Shown: in pieces, positions 52,843-62,078 of the stretch
How positions within the stretch are numbered: position 1 is the stretch's first letter
How the letters are laid out: each line of letters begins with the position of its first letter
From: Rhizobium sp. SL42
GTDB lineage: Bacteria > Pseudomonadota > Alphaproteobacteria > Rhizobiales > Rhizobiaceae
NCBI RefSeq assembly: GCF_021729845.1
Contig: NZ_CP063397.1
Coordinates: 3,920,001 to 3,984,000, forward strand
DNA: 64,000 nt
Direction of reading: 5' to 3'
Notes under the pieces: model-generated
Databases searched by the model: none
What the model saw: only the letters and a program-made list of their open reading frames with translations
Told to the model about the DNA's origin: nothing
Program-made: the position numbers and the translations under genes

Positions 52843-52899
52843 GACTTCTGTCCCCGTGTGCCGACCAAATGACTGGACCGGCCAATTCACCATCAATCG

Positions 52900-52927
52900 A
52901 AAACCGCAGGCCGAAACCGGCCTGCGG
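52900..52927 (-). terminator. Hairpin between binding-protein and ATPase genes
   Basis: CCGCAGGCCG and CGGCCTGCGG form a perfect ten-base stem around AAAC, followed on the minus strand by TTTT. It is 19 bases beyond the binding-protein stop and upstream of the ATPase gene, and is probably a partial terminator that also protects the upstream mRNA. Confidence 0.75.
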
Positions 52928-52945
52928 AGCCTCGGTTGCCCGAGA

Positions 52946-54166
52946 TTATTTATACTGCTCGAGCTCGCCAGCAGCCTTCTTCAAAGCATCGGCCGGTTCG
53001 GCCTTGCCGGTGACGACGGACTGGACCAGTTCGATGATGACGTTCTGGAAGCCCTTGTAGTCGGTGAAGAGCGGCTCAGGACCACCGAAAGCGATACCGT
53101 CGATGAACGGCTTCCAGGACGGATCGGCCTTGACGAACTCGTCAACCTTAGGCGACGGACGCAACGGCGTGAGGCCAGCACCGCCCTGCAGTTCGTATTC
53201 GCCCTGCGGACCCGGGGAAGTGATGAACTTGGCGAACTCGATCGCCTTTTCTTCAACGCCGGAACCCTTGAACACGGCCAGGCTGTCGGTGATCAGCAGC
53301 GTGCCTTCGCCCTTGGCGGCGGGGCCTAGCGGCAGAGCGGCAACGCCCCAGTTGACCTTGGTTTCCTTGAGGCGGGCAGCAGCACCCGAGCCGGCCTGGA
53401 TCATGCCGACCTTGCCGTCGAGGAAGATGGCGCGGATTTCGTTCTGCTCATAGGCGGTCGCGCCTTCGACGGAATAAGGCGTGATGTCCTTGTAAGCCTG
53501 GAGGGCTGCGAGAACTTCAGGGCTGTCGATGACGACCTTGTCGCCGTCGATGACCTTGCCGTTGTTGGTGTAAACCCAGTGCATGAACTGGTGCATGGTG
53601 TTGTCGAAGGTCTTGGCCGGCAGGCCGTAACCGGCAGTACCGGTCTTTTCCTTGATCTGCTTGGCAAAAGCGATTTCTTCGGCCCAGGTCTTCGGCGGGG
53701 TTTCCGGGTCAAGGCCGGCAGCCTTGAACAGGTCCTTGTTCCAGTAGAGTGCCTTGGTCGAGAAGGCGACCGGCACGCCCCACTGCGTGTCTTCGAAGGT
53801 GACGGTATCGACGATGTTCGGATAGTAGCTGGCCTTTTCCTCGTCGGTCATCGGAACCGGAACGATCAGGTCGTTCTGGGCGAATTCCTTCAGCGTGCGC
53901 GAGCCGACATAGGCCATGCCGACCGGCGTGCCGGCGACGGCGAGCGTCGTTGCCTTGTCCTGGCACTGTTCCCAGCCAACAACTTCCGGCGTGACTTTCC
54001 AGCCTTCGTTCTTGCCTTCCCATTCCTTGATATACTTCTCATGGATCGGGTCGATCTTGTCGCCGCAGTAGATCCAGGAGATTTCCTGGTCGGCAGCCAG
54101 CGTGGTCAGTGCCGAGCTGGCCAGCAGGGCAAAAGAGCCTGCAAGCATGGTCAGTTTTCTTGTCAT
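52946..54166 (-). CDS. Carbohydrate ABC transporter substrate-binding protein
   Basis: The 406-residue protein has a signal peptide (LTMLAGSFALLASSALTTLAA, cleavage near residue 25) and the family-1 binding-protein features: EISWIYCGDKIDPIHEKYIKEW, GVPVAFSTKALYWNKDLFKAAGLDPETPPKTWAE, and PTDGIAF-like AFGGPEPLFTDYK near the C-terminus. The adjacency to nagA, a NagB-II-type gene and an amino-sugar kinase indicates N-acetylglucosamine or its oligomers as ligand (inference from context). It lies 61 bases after the second permease. Confidence 0.92.
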   Translation of the reverse strand: MTRKLTMLAGSFALLASSALTTLAADQEISWIYCGDKIDPIHEKYIKEWEGKNEGWKVTPEVVGWEQCQDKATTLAVAGTPVGMAYVGSRTLKEFAQNDLIVPVPMTDEEKASYYPNIVDTVTFEDTQWGVPVAFSTKALYWNKDLFKAAGLDPETPPKTWAEEIAFAKQIKEKTGTAGYGLPAKTFDNTMHQFMHWVYTNNGKVIDGDKVVIDSPEVLAALQAYKDITPYSVEGATAYEQNEIRAIFLDGKVGMIQAGSGAAARLKETKVNWGVAALPLGPAAKGEGTLLITDSLAVFKGSGVEEKAIEFAKFITSPGPQGEYELQGGAGLTPLRPSPKVDEFVKADPSWKPFIDGIAFGGPEPLFTDYKGFQNVIIELVQSVVTGKAEPADALKKAAGELEQYK

Positions 54167-54227
54167 CGATAGTTCCCCTTTGTTGACAGGTTGAAGCGTC
54201 CGGTTAGCCCGAATTTTATTGGCAGCC

Positions 54228-55088
54228 TTACTTGATCGCCCCGGCGGTCAGACCGCTGACGAGATAGCGCTGCAGGAAGAAGATGACGATCATCGCAGGT
54301 GCGATGCCGACGAAGCTGGCGGCCATCAATTCGTTCCACACCACTTCCTGGCGGCCAAAATAGGCGAACAGCCCGATCGGCAGTGGCATGAATTCGGTCT
54401 TCGAATTGAAGGTGAGCGCAAAGATGAACTGCTGTGCATAGGCGCCAATGAAAGTCGTGATCGCAACCACGGCGATACCCGGTGTGGCAAGCGGCAGGAC
54501 GACTCGGCGGAAGGTGTAGAAATAGCCTGCACCGTCGACATAGGCCGCCTCCTCCAGCTCGCGCGGGATGCGCAGCATATAGGTGCGTAACAACCAGATG
54601 GCAGTCGGGATGAGGAAGGCGACACCCGGCACGATCATGGCGAAATATGTGTTGAGCACCCCCATCGATCGCATCAGGCGGAAGAGCGGAATGAGCAAGA
54701 CAGCGCCTGAGAACATGTTGACGGCGAGAAAGGCCCCGAGCAGCTGGCCGCTGCCCTTGAACTCGAAACGGGCAAAAGCATAGGCCGCCGGCACCACCAG
54801 AATGAGCACGATGACGGTGGCAACCGTTGAGATGAAGAACGAGTTGAAAATGTAGCGGGCAAAGCCGGGAACGCTCACCCACATCGTTCGATAGGCCTCG
54901 AACGAGCCGTTCTCCGGCCAGAAGCGATAGGGCGAAGAAAACAGCTGGCTGAGCGGCTTCAGCGAGACCAGGAAGCCTTCTACGAAGGGCGCGAGCACGA
55001 AAGTGAGAAACACCGCGATGCCTGCATAGATACCGACGAGTTCATACCACTTGTAGCGATTGATGAGGGCTGTCTTGTCGTAGCTCAT
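54228..55088 (-). CDS. Carbohydrate ABC transporter permease (MalG type)
   Basis: The 286-residue permease has six membrane segments and the EAA loop EEAAYVDGAGYFYTFRRVVLPLATPG. It ends FLQRYLVSGLTAGAIK, the standard MalG C-terminus. It overlaps the MalF-type gene by four bases (ATGA) and forms the transmembrane heterodimer with it. Confidence 0.93.
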   Translation of the reverse strand: MSYDKTALINRYKWYELVGIYAGIAVFLTFVLAPFVEGFLVSLKPLSQLFSSPYRFWPENGSFEAYRTMWVSVPGFARYIFNSFFISTVATVIVLILVVPAAYAFARFEFKGSGQLLGAFLAVNMFSGAVLLIPLFRLMRSMGVLNTYFAMIVPGVAFLIPTAIWLLRTYMLRIPRELEEAAYVDGAGYFYTFRRVVLPLATPGIAVVAITTFIGAYAQQFIFALTFNSKTEFMPLPIGLFAYFGRQEVVWNELMAASFVGIAPAMIVIFFLQRYLVSGLTAGAIK

Positions 55089-55969
55089 CGGGCGTGCTCC
55101 TGAGAAAGCCGGCTCGTGACGCGGAAATAGGCAAAGCAGAAGATCGACAGGAAGATGCAGATCAACACCGCGCGGGCAGCACCCTCGCCGTATTTCTTCG
55201 ACCCGATCGCCGTGTGATAGGTGTCGATGATCATCGTCGTCGTCTCGCCGCTCGGGCCACCGCGCGTCAGGATCCAGATGATGTCGAACGAGTTGAAGGT
55301 CGAAATAAGAGAAATCATCGACATGGTGATCATGGCGGGCAGGATCATCGGCAGGGTGATGCGACGGAAGCGATAGGAGCGACCGGCACCATCGGTCCAG
55401 GCGGCCTCATAGAGGTCCTGGGGGATCGCCTGCATCGCCGCCATCATGTAGAGCGTCACCATCGGCACGCCGATCCACACGTCGGTAAACACCGTTGCCC
55501 AGAAGGCGGTCGATCCGTAGGCAAGGAAGGCGACTGGGCCATCAACCACGCCCATTCGCTGGAGGACGCCGGAAATCATGCCAAACTGGCCGTTATACAT
55601 CCAGCCCCACATGAAGATACCGATGGCCATTGGCACGATCCATGGGGGCATAGTCAAGATCCGAAACAGCGTCCGGCCGGGTACCGCAGAGTTCAACATC
55701 GCGGCCCCGAAGGTGCCGATGATCATTTTGATCGACACCGAAAAGAAGGTCCAGATGAAGGTTCGGACGATGACCGTGCCGAACGTATCATTGAAGATCT
55801 TCTCGTAATTGACCCATCCGACCCAATTGCTCGTTTTCTTCAACGAGGCATCGGTGAAGGACAGAATGAAGGTGTCGACCAGCGGATAGGCGACGATCAC
55901 GGTGATATAGAGAAGTGCCGGCGCAATCAGCAGCCAGGCAAACAGGATAGCGCTACGGCGAGCTTGCAT
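55085..55969 (-). CDS. Carbohydrate ABC transporter permease (MalF type)
   Basis: The 294-residue permease has six membrane segments with the EAA loop YEAAWTDGAGRSYRFRRITLPMILPA. The N-terminal segment AILFAWLLIAPALLYITVIVAYPLVDTF is typical for MalF-type subunits of CUT1 importers. It begins 12 bases after the Gfo/Idh/MocA gene, so the dehydrogenase and importer are one transcript. Confidence 0.93.
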   Translation of the reverse strand: MQARRSAILFAWLLIAPALLYITVIVAYPLVDTFILSFTDASLKKTSNWVGWVNYEKIFNDTFGTVIVRTFIWTFFSVSIKMIIGTFGAAMLNSAVPGRTLFRILTMPPWIVPMAIGIFMWGWMYNGQFGMISGVLQRMGVVDGPVAFLAYGSTAFWATVFTDVWIGVPMVTLYMMAAMQAIPQDLYEAAWTDGAGRSYRFRRITLPMILPAMITMSMISLISTFNSFDIIWILTRGGPSGETTTMIIDTYHTAIGSKKYGEGAARAVLICIFLSIFCFAYFRVTSRLSQEHAR

Positions 55970-55981
55970 CCGACCGCTCCC

Positions 55982-57163
55982 TCAAGCCGACCGCGCGTGG
56001 ACAGCGTCGGGCGTGCCATGCAGGCAAGCATCGAACGTCTCCCAGACGGACTTCAAATCGACAACCTTGCGACCAAGGCGCGCCTCATCCATCGCAAGAG
56101 CCAGCATGCCGGCCTCAAGTGCATCGATCGCCGAAACCGGCTGCTTGGCACCCGTGCGAACGAAGGCAAGAACATCTTCTGCCATCTGTTCGTCGGCGCC
56201 GTAGTGATGCGATTTAGCCGAAGGAGCGGAATAGGTATTGGCAATCAGCTTCTCGTTGGTGCGTGCATCATGCACATTCATGAAGCCGCGAACGAAATCG
56301 CCTTCCGCCATGCCTTTCGAGCCCATGACGCAGAAGCGGCGGAACTCGTCCGGAACATTGAGATTGGTATGGAAGGTCATCGACGCGCCATTCTCGTATT
56401 CGACGATGGCTGTCTGGAAATCGATGATGTCGCCATCGCTGTCAAACACCTTGTCCGAACCCATCCAGCCGCTCGGCTTGCGATGGTAGACGTCCATGTC
56501 GTTGACGCCATGGATTTCCGGCGCATTCGAAGGCACGAAGCTCTTGCGGCCGCCGAAGCTGGCGACGAAGCGCGGGCGTGCGCCGACCACACCATTGTAA
56601 AGGTCGAGGTCGTGGCAGCACTTTTCCAGCATGAAGCCGCCGGCATACTGGCCGTAACGGCGCCAGTCGCGCATGAAGAAGGCACCATGATAGGGCTGGA
56701 TATGCTCGGATGCCTCGATCGACACGACGTCGCCAAGCTTGCCTTCCGCCTGCGCCTTGCGCAGGTCGCGGTACAGCGGGGAATAGCGCAGCACCAGCCC
56801 GACCAGCAGGCGGTCATGGCCATGGGTGCGCAACAATGAGGCCAGCGCGTAGCTCTCCTCGATGGTCGTGACGATCGGCTTTTCGGTAAAGACCGTCAGC
56901 CCGGCCTCGAGACCAAGACGGATATGATCCAGATGAAGATGATTGGGCGAACCGATCATCAGGAGATCGAAAGTCTCACCGGCGATCAGCGCTTCGGGCG
57001 TGTCGTAGGACTTGCCCGGCAAAATGCCGTTTTCCGCCAAAGTCGGCATTCCCGCGGGCGCCGGATCCACATAACCGACGATCTGGAAATCTGGATCGAG
57101 CTCCTTGAACACCCGAGCCAAGTAGCCGAGGCGGAATCCGAGCCCGATAACGGCAACCTTCAT
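55982..57163 (-). CDS. Gfo/Idh/MocA family oxidoreductase
   Basis: The 393-residue NAD(P)-dependent enzyme has the N-terminal Rossmann motif VIGLGFRLGYLARVF, the MIGSPNHLHLDHI segment, and the family EKPI motif in VFTEKPIVTT, where Lys is the catalytic residue. The C-terminal domain has GGFMLEKCCHDLDLYNGVVG. Members oxidise or reduce sugars and inositols. As first gene before the importer it probably acts on the transported sugar or on its derivative; the exact reaction is unknown. Confidence 0.9.
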   Translation of the reverse strand: MKVAVIGLGFRLGYLARVFKELDPDFQIVGYVDPAPAGMPTLAENGILPGKSYDTPEALIAGETFDLLMIGSPNHLHLDHIRLGLEAGLTVFTEKPIVTTIEESYALASLLRTHGHDRLLVGLVLRYSPLYRDLRKAQAEGKLGDVVSIEASEHIQPYHGAFFMRDWRRYGQYAGGFMLEKCCHDLDLYNGVVGARPRFVASFGGRKSFVPSNAPEIHGVNDMDVYHRKPSGWMGSDKVFDSDGDIIDFQTAIVEYENGASMTFHTNLNVPDEFRRFCVMGSKGMAEGDFVRGFMNVHDARTNEKLIANTYSAPSAKSHHYGADEQMAEDVLAFVRTGAKQPVSAIDALEAGMLALAMDEARLGRKVVDLKSVWETFDACLHGTPDAVHARSA

Positions 57164-57669
57164 GTTTAATTCCCCTGCTTTCGCAATTATTTTTCTTAGA
57201 CTGCTTCAGAAACCGTCCATCGTCAACATCCAGTGGAAATTTTCATCAACTTATGAAAATCCTTTTCATCCACTGTGTGCCTCTGTAAATGTTGGGCTTC
57301 ATCCCAACCGATCAGGAAGACATCGTCGCCGATGCAAAACTTGACGATCAGCCACACACCTTCGAACTGCGGGCGGACTTGGCTCGGCCTTTCAAAAGTT
57401 AACGAACGATACCAAATAAATGCCAATCGTCCAGCCAGATTCGCCTCAAAAGCCTGAATTGTTGATAAACGGATGATTTATCGATGATATTTCTGATGTA
57501 AGCAGGTTTTTGGTACTCAACTGATGAAACCATTTGCGAAATAGGTCCTTGGTTGGTATCTTTTTAAGCAACGGACACCGGAGGCTCAAGGAATGCGGAT
57601 AGCGAAAAGCCTGGATTGCGCCTTCTGTGGCCGTTGCGCCGACCTTGATCGCGAACGCAAGAGCAAACC
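57164..57669. other. 506-base divergent control region between the ABC and nag operons
   Basis: No gene is seen. It is A/T-rich in the middle and holds GCAATTATTTTTC (57183-57195), three TTTTCAT/ATGAAAA half-sites (57239-57269), GATACCAA (57408-57415) and TTGGTATC (57553-57560). The last two are inverted copies 137 bases apart and may be half-sites for the GntR regulator. The region should carry promoters for both directions. Confidence 0.6.
57239..57269. promoter_or_regulatory. Overlapping inverted repeats ATTTTCAT/ATGAAAAT, operator candidate
   Basis: ATTTTCAT (57239-57246) pairs with ATGAAAAT (57253-57260), and ATGAAAATCCTTTTCAT (57253-57269) is a perfect seven-base inverted repeat with three-base centre. 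Three half-sites in 31 bases suggest cooperative binding, plausibly by the RpiR-type regulator at 46666-47529 or the GntR protein. Confidence 0.5.
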
Positions 57670-58422
57670 ATGAGCGCGACCCTCCCCCTGGATCAGCTTC
57701 AGGCCGTTCGTGGCGGCCCTCTTTATGTCAAGCTTCGCAAGATGATCGAGGACGCCGTGTCCTCCGGTCGCCTGAAGCACGGCGACGCCTTGCCTGCCGA
57801 ACGCGATATCGCCGACGCGGCCGCGATCAGCCGGGTGACCGTGCGCAAAGCGATCGACGATCTGGTCAACGACGGACTGCTGGTTCGTCGGCGCGGCTCC
57901 GGCACATTCGTCGTCAAGCCTGTCCCGCGCATGCAACAGCCCCTCAGCCAGCTCACTTCGTTCACCGAGGACATGCGCCGGCGTGGCATGACGGCGGGAT
58001 CGCGCTGGATCGACCGCGGATTGTATTTTCCGACCGCCGAAGAAACCATGATGCTGGGTCTCGTGGGCGGCGCCAGGGTGGCGCGCATAGAGCGCATTCG
58101 CACAGCCAATGACATGCCCATAGCACTGGAACGCACGAGCCTTCCCGACGATATCCTGCCCGATCCGGATGCGGTGGACGATTCCCTCTATCTCCACCTG
58201 CGCCAGGGCGGCATCTCGCCGGTGCGCGCCAACCAACGCATCTCAGCCGTTATCCTGAGGGATGACGAAACCAAGCTGCTTGGCGTCCCGCCGGGGTCCG
58301 CCGCGCTGTCCGTGCAACGTATCGCCTATCTTGAAACCGGCCGCGTGATGGAAATGTCGCGCGCGCTCTACCGCAGCGACGCCTATGACCTGGTCGCCGA
58401 ACTGACCATCGGATCTCCGTGA
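57670..58422 (+). CDS. GntR family (HutC/UTRA) transcriptional regulator
   Basis: The 250-residue protein has an N-terminal GntR winged helix (about 15-80; YVKLRKMIEDAVSSGRLKHGDALPAERDIADAAAISRVTVRKAIDDLVNDGLLVRRRGSGTFV) and a UTRA ligand domain (about 100-240) with PVRANQRISAVILRDDETKLLGVPPGSAALSVQRIAYLETG. Such regulators (NagR, DasR, PhnF types) commonly bind amino-sugar phosphates. It leads the nagB-II/nagA/kinase operon and is divergent from the importer operon, so it is the likely local regulator. Confidence 0.92.
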   Translation: MSATLPLDQLQAVRGGPLYVKLRKMIEDAVSSGRLKHGDALPAERDIADAAAISRVTVRKAIDDLVNDGLLVRRRGSGTFVVKPVPRMQQPLSQLTSFTEDMRRRGMTAGSRWIDRGLYFPTAEETMMLGLVGGARVARIERIRTANDMPIALERTSLPDDILPDPDAVDDSLYLHLRQGGISPVRANQRISAVILRDDETKLLGVPPGSAALSVQRIAYLETGRVMEMSRALYRSDAYDLVAELTIGSP

Positions 58423-58445
58423 CGCCGAACCTTGAAAGACCCGCA

Positions 58446-59468
58446 ATGCTGACCAAAATGCGTGAAGAAATCGACGAGATCCCGGCCGCGGCGGCACGCC
58501 TGCTGAAAGAATCGGCTGACGCCATTGAAGAATGCGCCACGGCCCTGCAGAAAAAGGACCCGAGCGTTGTCGTGACGATCGCACGCGGATCGTCCGACCA
58601 CGCGGCCTATTTCCTCAAATATGCCATCGAACTGCAACTCGGCCTGCCTGTCGCTTCCCTCGGCCCGTCGCTGGCGTCCATCTACGAAGCGCCGATGAAG
58701 CTGACCAACGCCGCGGCCTTTGCCGTATCGCAGTCCGGTGCCAGCCCCGATATCGTCGCAATGATGCGCGGCGCAAGGCTCGGCGGTGCAACCACGATCA
58801 GCCTCGTCAACACGCTGCCCTCGCCGCTTGGCGACGCGGCGACCATTGCCGTCGACATCAAGGCCGGTCCGGAAATAGCGGTCGCGGCGACCAAATCCTT
58901 CGTCAATTCGATTGTCGCAGGTCTGGCAATCATCGCGGGCTGGAGCAAGGACCGGGAACTGGGAGACGCAGTGGCGCGCCTGCCGGAGCATTTCTCGCAG
59001 GCGCTGAAGCTCGACTGGAGCACGCTTGTCGAGCCGCTGGCCAATGCGGATTCCCTTTATATGCTCGGCCGTGGCCCGGCGCTGGCGATTGCGGCCGAAG
59101 CCGCGCTCAAATGCAAGGAAACCTGCGAACTGCACGCAGAAGCCTATTCCTCGGCAGAGGTCCTGCACGGCCCGGTCTCGATCGTCGGCAGAAATTTCCC
59201 GGTCGTCGGCTTTGCTGCCCGTGACAAGGCGGAAGCCTCGATTGTCCAGACGGTATCGAAACTGGCGTCCAACAATGCCGCCTGCTTCATCACCTCCGAC
59301 AAGTTGGAAGGTGCAAACCGCCTGCCGTTCATCGCAACAGGCCATCCGTTGACCGATGCACTGATGCTGATCGTACCATATTATGGCATGGTCGAATCGC
59401 TTTCGCGCGCAAGGGGCTTCAATCCCGATAAACCCGTCGCCCTCAAGAAGGTCACCCAGACCCAATGA
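58446..59468 (+). CDS. SIS-domain sugar isomerase, NagB-II-like glucosamine-6-phosphate deaminase
   Basis: From ATG 58446 it has 340 residues; a GTG at 58419 overlapping the regulator stop is an alternative start. Two SIS domains are seen: IARGSSDHAAYFLKYAIE with AFAVSQSGASPDIVAMMRGARLGGATTISLVN, then MLGRGPALAIAAEAALKCKETCELHAEAYSSAEVLHGP, like the isomerase half of GlmS without the glutaminase part. This NagB-II type replaces the unrelated NagB in many proteobacteria and converts glucosamine-6-P to fructose-6-P and ammonia. Context with nagA and a ROK kinase supports this; AgaS-type activity is possible. Confidence 0.88.
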   Translation: MLTKMREEIDEIPAAAARLLKESADAIEECATALQKKDPSVVVTIARGSSDHAAYFLKYAIELQLGLPVASLGPSLASIYEAPMKLTNAAAFAVSQSGASPDIVAMMRGARLGGATTISLVNTLPSPLGDAATIAVDIKAGPEIAVAATKSFVNSIVAGLAIIAGWSKDRELGDAVARLPEHFSQALKLDWSTLVEPLANADSLYMLGRGPALAIAAEAALKCKETCELHAEAYSSAEVLHGPVSIVGRNFPVVGFAARDKAEASIVQTVSKLASNNAACFITSDKLEGANRLPFIATGHPLTDALMLIVPYYGMVESLSRARGFNPDKPVALKKVTQTQ

Positions 59469-60649
59469 CTGCCGTTTTTGCCATAACCGCCAGCCGCATC
59501 TTCGATGGTCAGAATTTTCACCAGGACGCAGCTCTTGTCATCGACGGCAGCAAAATCGGCGCCGTCATGCCTCAATCGAAACTGCCGGCCGGCATCAAGA
59601 CGCTTCCGGTCGGCAACGGCCTGATCGCACCGGGCTTCATCGATCTTCAGGTCAACGGTGGCGGCGACGTGCTTTTCAACAACCAGCCGGATGTCACCGG
59701 TATCGAGACGATCTGCGCGGCCCATGCCCGTTTCGGCACGACGGCCCTGATGGTCACCCTGATCACCGATGTTCCCGACATCCGCGACACCGCTGTCGAG
59801 GCCGGTTGCCAGGCGGCTCAAGATGCTGTGCCGGGTTTCCTCGGCCTACATCTGGAAGGGCCGCATCTCTCTGTCGCCCGCAAGGGAACCCACGATCCAT
59901 CCCTGATCCGGCCGATGACCGAAGATGACCTGGCCTATCTGGAGACCAAGGCTGGCACCTTCGGCCTGGCGATGATGACCGTGGCCCCGGAAAGCGTCAC
60001 GCCCGACCAGATGCGCCGCCTCGTCGCGGCCGGCTACCACATCAGCCTCGGCCACACCGATTCAGCATGCGCGGTAATCGCAGATTATGTCGATGCCGGC
60101 GCGACGATGGTCACCCATCTGTTCAACGCCATGAGCCAGCTCGGCAATCGCGAGCCTGGCCTAGTCGGCGCCGGCCTCTCTTCGCCGGCACTGCATTGTG
60201 GCCTGATCGCCGACGGTTTCCACGTCGATCCGGTGACGATGCGGGTAGCACTCGCCGCCAAACAAGGACCCGCACATATCTTCCTCGTCACCGACGCCAT
60301 GTCGACCATCGGCACGGACAGCACCGGATTCGACCTCAACGGTCGTGCGGTCTATCGCCGTGACGGCCGCCTGACGCTGGCGGATGGTACGCTTGCAGGC
60401 GCCGACATCGACATGCTGTCATGCGTGCGCTTCGTGCATGAACGCCTCGACCAGCCGCTCGAGGAGGCATTGCGCATGGCCAGCCTCTACCCGGCGCAAG
60501 CAATCGGTGCGGCTTGCAAAGGCAGCCTGACGGCCGGAAGCGACGCCGATTTCATCGTGCTCAGCGATAAAATCGACCTTCTCTCAACCTGGATCGGCGG
60601 CGCTTGCGTCCATGAGGCCAAGGCCGAACGTCGGGAAGCCCGCGCATGA
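59465..60649 (+). CDS. nagA: N-acetylglucosamine-6-phosphate deacetylase NagA
   Basis: The 394-residue amidohydrolase overlaps the deaminase gene by four bases (ATGA). The metal and catalytic residues are in place: Glu131 in HLEGPHLS, His197 in LGHTDS, His218 in THLFNAMS and Asp277 in LVTDAMS. It removes acetate from GlcNAc-6-P in the cytoplasm, giving glucosamine-6-P for the gene before it. The length and motifs match typical NagA. Confidence 0.96.
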   Translation: MTAVFAITASRIFDGQNFHQDAALVIDGSKIGAVMPQSKLPAGIKTLPVGNGLIAPGFIDLQVNGGGDVLFNNQPDVTGIETICAAHARFGTTALMVTLITDVPDIRDTAVEAGCQAAQDAVPGFLGLHLEGPHLSVARKGTHDPSLIRPMTEDDLAYLETKAGTFGLAMMTVAPESVTPDQMRRLVAAGYHISLGHTDSACAVIADYVDAGATMVTHLFNAMSQLGNREPGLVGAGLSSPALHCGLIADGFHVDPVTMRVALAAKQGPAHIFLVTDAMSTIGTDSTGFDLNGRAVYRRDGRLTLADGTLAGADIDMLSCVRFVHERLDQPLEEALRMASLYPAQAIGAACKGSLTAGSDADFIVLSDKIDLLSTWIGGACVHEAKAERREARA

Positions 60650-61581
60650 TCGTCTGTTTCGACATCGGCGGCACCGCCATCAAGGGTGCCGTGGCTTTCA
60701 GCGCCGACGACATCCGCCCATTTCCACGGCATCCGACACCGATCCATGACTTCGACGCCTTTGTCGCGACCCTCGCCTCCGTGATTGCGGAGGCCGGCGA
60801 GCGTCCTGATTGCGTGGCGATCTCGATTGCCGGCGTCATCGATCCCGACACGTCGAATGCCGTCGTTGCCAATATCCCCTGCATCCATGGGCGACCGCTG
60901 CAGGCCGACCTTGAGCAGCGCCTCGGACTACCCGTGATCATTGCCAATGACGCCGACTGTTTCGTCCTGGCCGAGGCCAGCATCGGTGCTGCCAAGGGTC
61001 ATCGAGTGGTTTTTGGCATCATTCTCGGCACCGGCGTCGGTGGCGGCCTGGTCATCGACGGCAAGCTCATCAACAGCGACGGTGGCTTTGCCGGTGAGTG
61101 GGGCCATGGTCCCATTTCCGCAACAGAGGCCGGTGATCCGCCGGCACGCGTTCCACGCTTTCAGTGCGGTTGCGGCCAGAAGGGTTGCATCGATGCGATC
61201 TGCAGCGCGCGCGGGCTGGAGAAATTGCACCAGCATCTTCATGGCGAGGCACTGACCAGCGAGGAAATCCTGTCGGATTGGCAAAAGGGTGATCCGCTGG
61301 CTGCACGCACCATCGATGTCTATGTCGATATCATCGCCGATCCGCTGGCGCTGGTCATCAATCTGACCGGGACGACCATCCTGCCGGTCGGTGGCGGCTT
61401 GTCCAACGTACCGGCGCTGATTGCCGCCATAGACACCGCGGTTCGCACACGCATCCTGCGACGTTTCGAAAAGCCGATCGTCATTCCAGCCGAATGCCGG
61501 GTTGAACCCGGCCTGATCGGGGCTGCCGTGCTTGGCCTGACGGCGGCAAAGGACATGGATAAACGGGCGAGGACAGTGTGA
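60646..61581 (+). CDS. ROK family kinase, probable N-acetylglucosamine kinase
   Basis: The 311-residue protein has the ATP-binding DIGGTAIKGAV at the N-terminus, the sugar-binding GTGVGGGLVIDG and GGFAGEWGHGP, and the zinc-binding CGCGQKGCIDA with the upstream His. Overlaps nagA by four bases. Since the importer is ABC rather than PTS, GlcNAc arrives unphosphorylated, and this kinase would make GlcNAc-6-P for NagA. N-acetylmannosamine kinase activity cannot be excluded. Confidence 0.9.
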   Translation: MIVCFDIGGTAIKGAVAFSADDIRPFPRHPTPIHDFDAFVATLASVIAEAGERPDCVAISIAGVIDPDTSNAVVANIPCIHGRPLQADLEQRLGLPVIIANDADCFVLAEASIGAAKGHRVVFGIILGTGVGGGLVIDGKLINSDGGFAGEWGHGPISATEAGDPPARVPRFQCGCGQKGCIDAICSARGLEKLHQHLHGEALTSEEILSDWQKGDPLAARTIDVYVDIIADPLALVINLTGTTILPVGGGLSNVPALIAAIDTAVRTRILRRFEKPIVIPAECRVEPGLIGAAVLGLTAAKDMDKRARTV

Positions 61582-62075
61582 TGGATATGTTGGTCAAGCT
61601 CTACGATTTGCACTGCGATACCGGGCTCGATCGACGCATGGCCGACCAGGACATCACCCTGCGCCGCGCGCTGGTTCCAGAACTGAAGGCGATCTGCGAC
61701 TGGATCGAACCGCGTTTCGGTTCAAGTTGGGCGGCAGAAGCGACTGCCGCCATTATGCGCCAACCAGTCACCTGCTTTATTGCCCATCAAGGCGCGACAT
61801 TGCTCGGCTTTGCCTGCCATGACGCGACGATGAAGGGCTTCTTTGGCCCGACGGGTGTGGATCAGGCAGCACGCGGCAAGGGCGTCGGCCATGCACTTCT
61901 GATCACCACCCTGATCGACATGCGTGCCCAAGGCTATGCCTACGCGATCATCGGCGGGGCCGGGCCGATGGACTTCTATCAGAAGAGCGTCGGCGCCGTG
62001 CCGATCGAAGGCTCTAAGCCCGGCATCTATCGCGGCATGATCCCCGCCGCAGCCCCGAACGGCGTCTCGGGCTGA
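61581..62075 (+). CDS. GNAT family N-acetyltransferase
   Basis: The start ATG 61581 overlaps the kinase stop by one base (a GTG at 61578 is the alternative); 164 residues. The acetyl-CoA-binding motif is ARGKGVGHALLITTL, preceded by the beta-4 strand FFGPTGVDQA. The N-terminal helix DITLRRALVPELKAICDWI is typical of GNAT. As last gene of the nag operon it may acetylate an amino sugar or peptide amine, but the acceptor is unknown. Confidence 0.88.
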   Translation: MDMLVKLYDLHCDTGLDRRMADQDITLRRALVPELKAICDWIEPRFGSSWAAEATAAIMRQPVTCFIAHQGATLLGFACHDATMKGFFGPTGVDQAARGKGVGHALLITTLIDMRAQGYAYAIIGGAGPMDFYQKSVGAVPIEGSKPGIYRGMIPAAAPNGVSG

Positions 62076-62078
62076 TCC

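Noticed and set aside
55094..56839. Long plus-strand open frame opposite the permease and Gfo/Idh/MocA genes
   Set aside because: His/Asp/Arg-rich composition typical of an antisense shadow; the minus-strand proteins are unambiguous.
57408..57560. GATACCAA and TTGGTATC as a GntR operator
   Set aside because: Eight-base inverted copies 137 bases apart are too far for one dimer site and too short to exclude chance; mentioned only in the gap entry.
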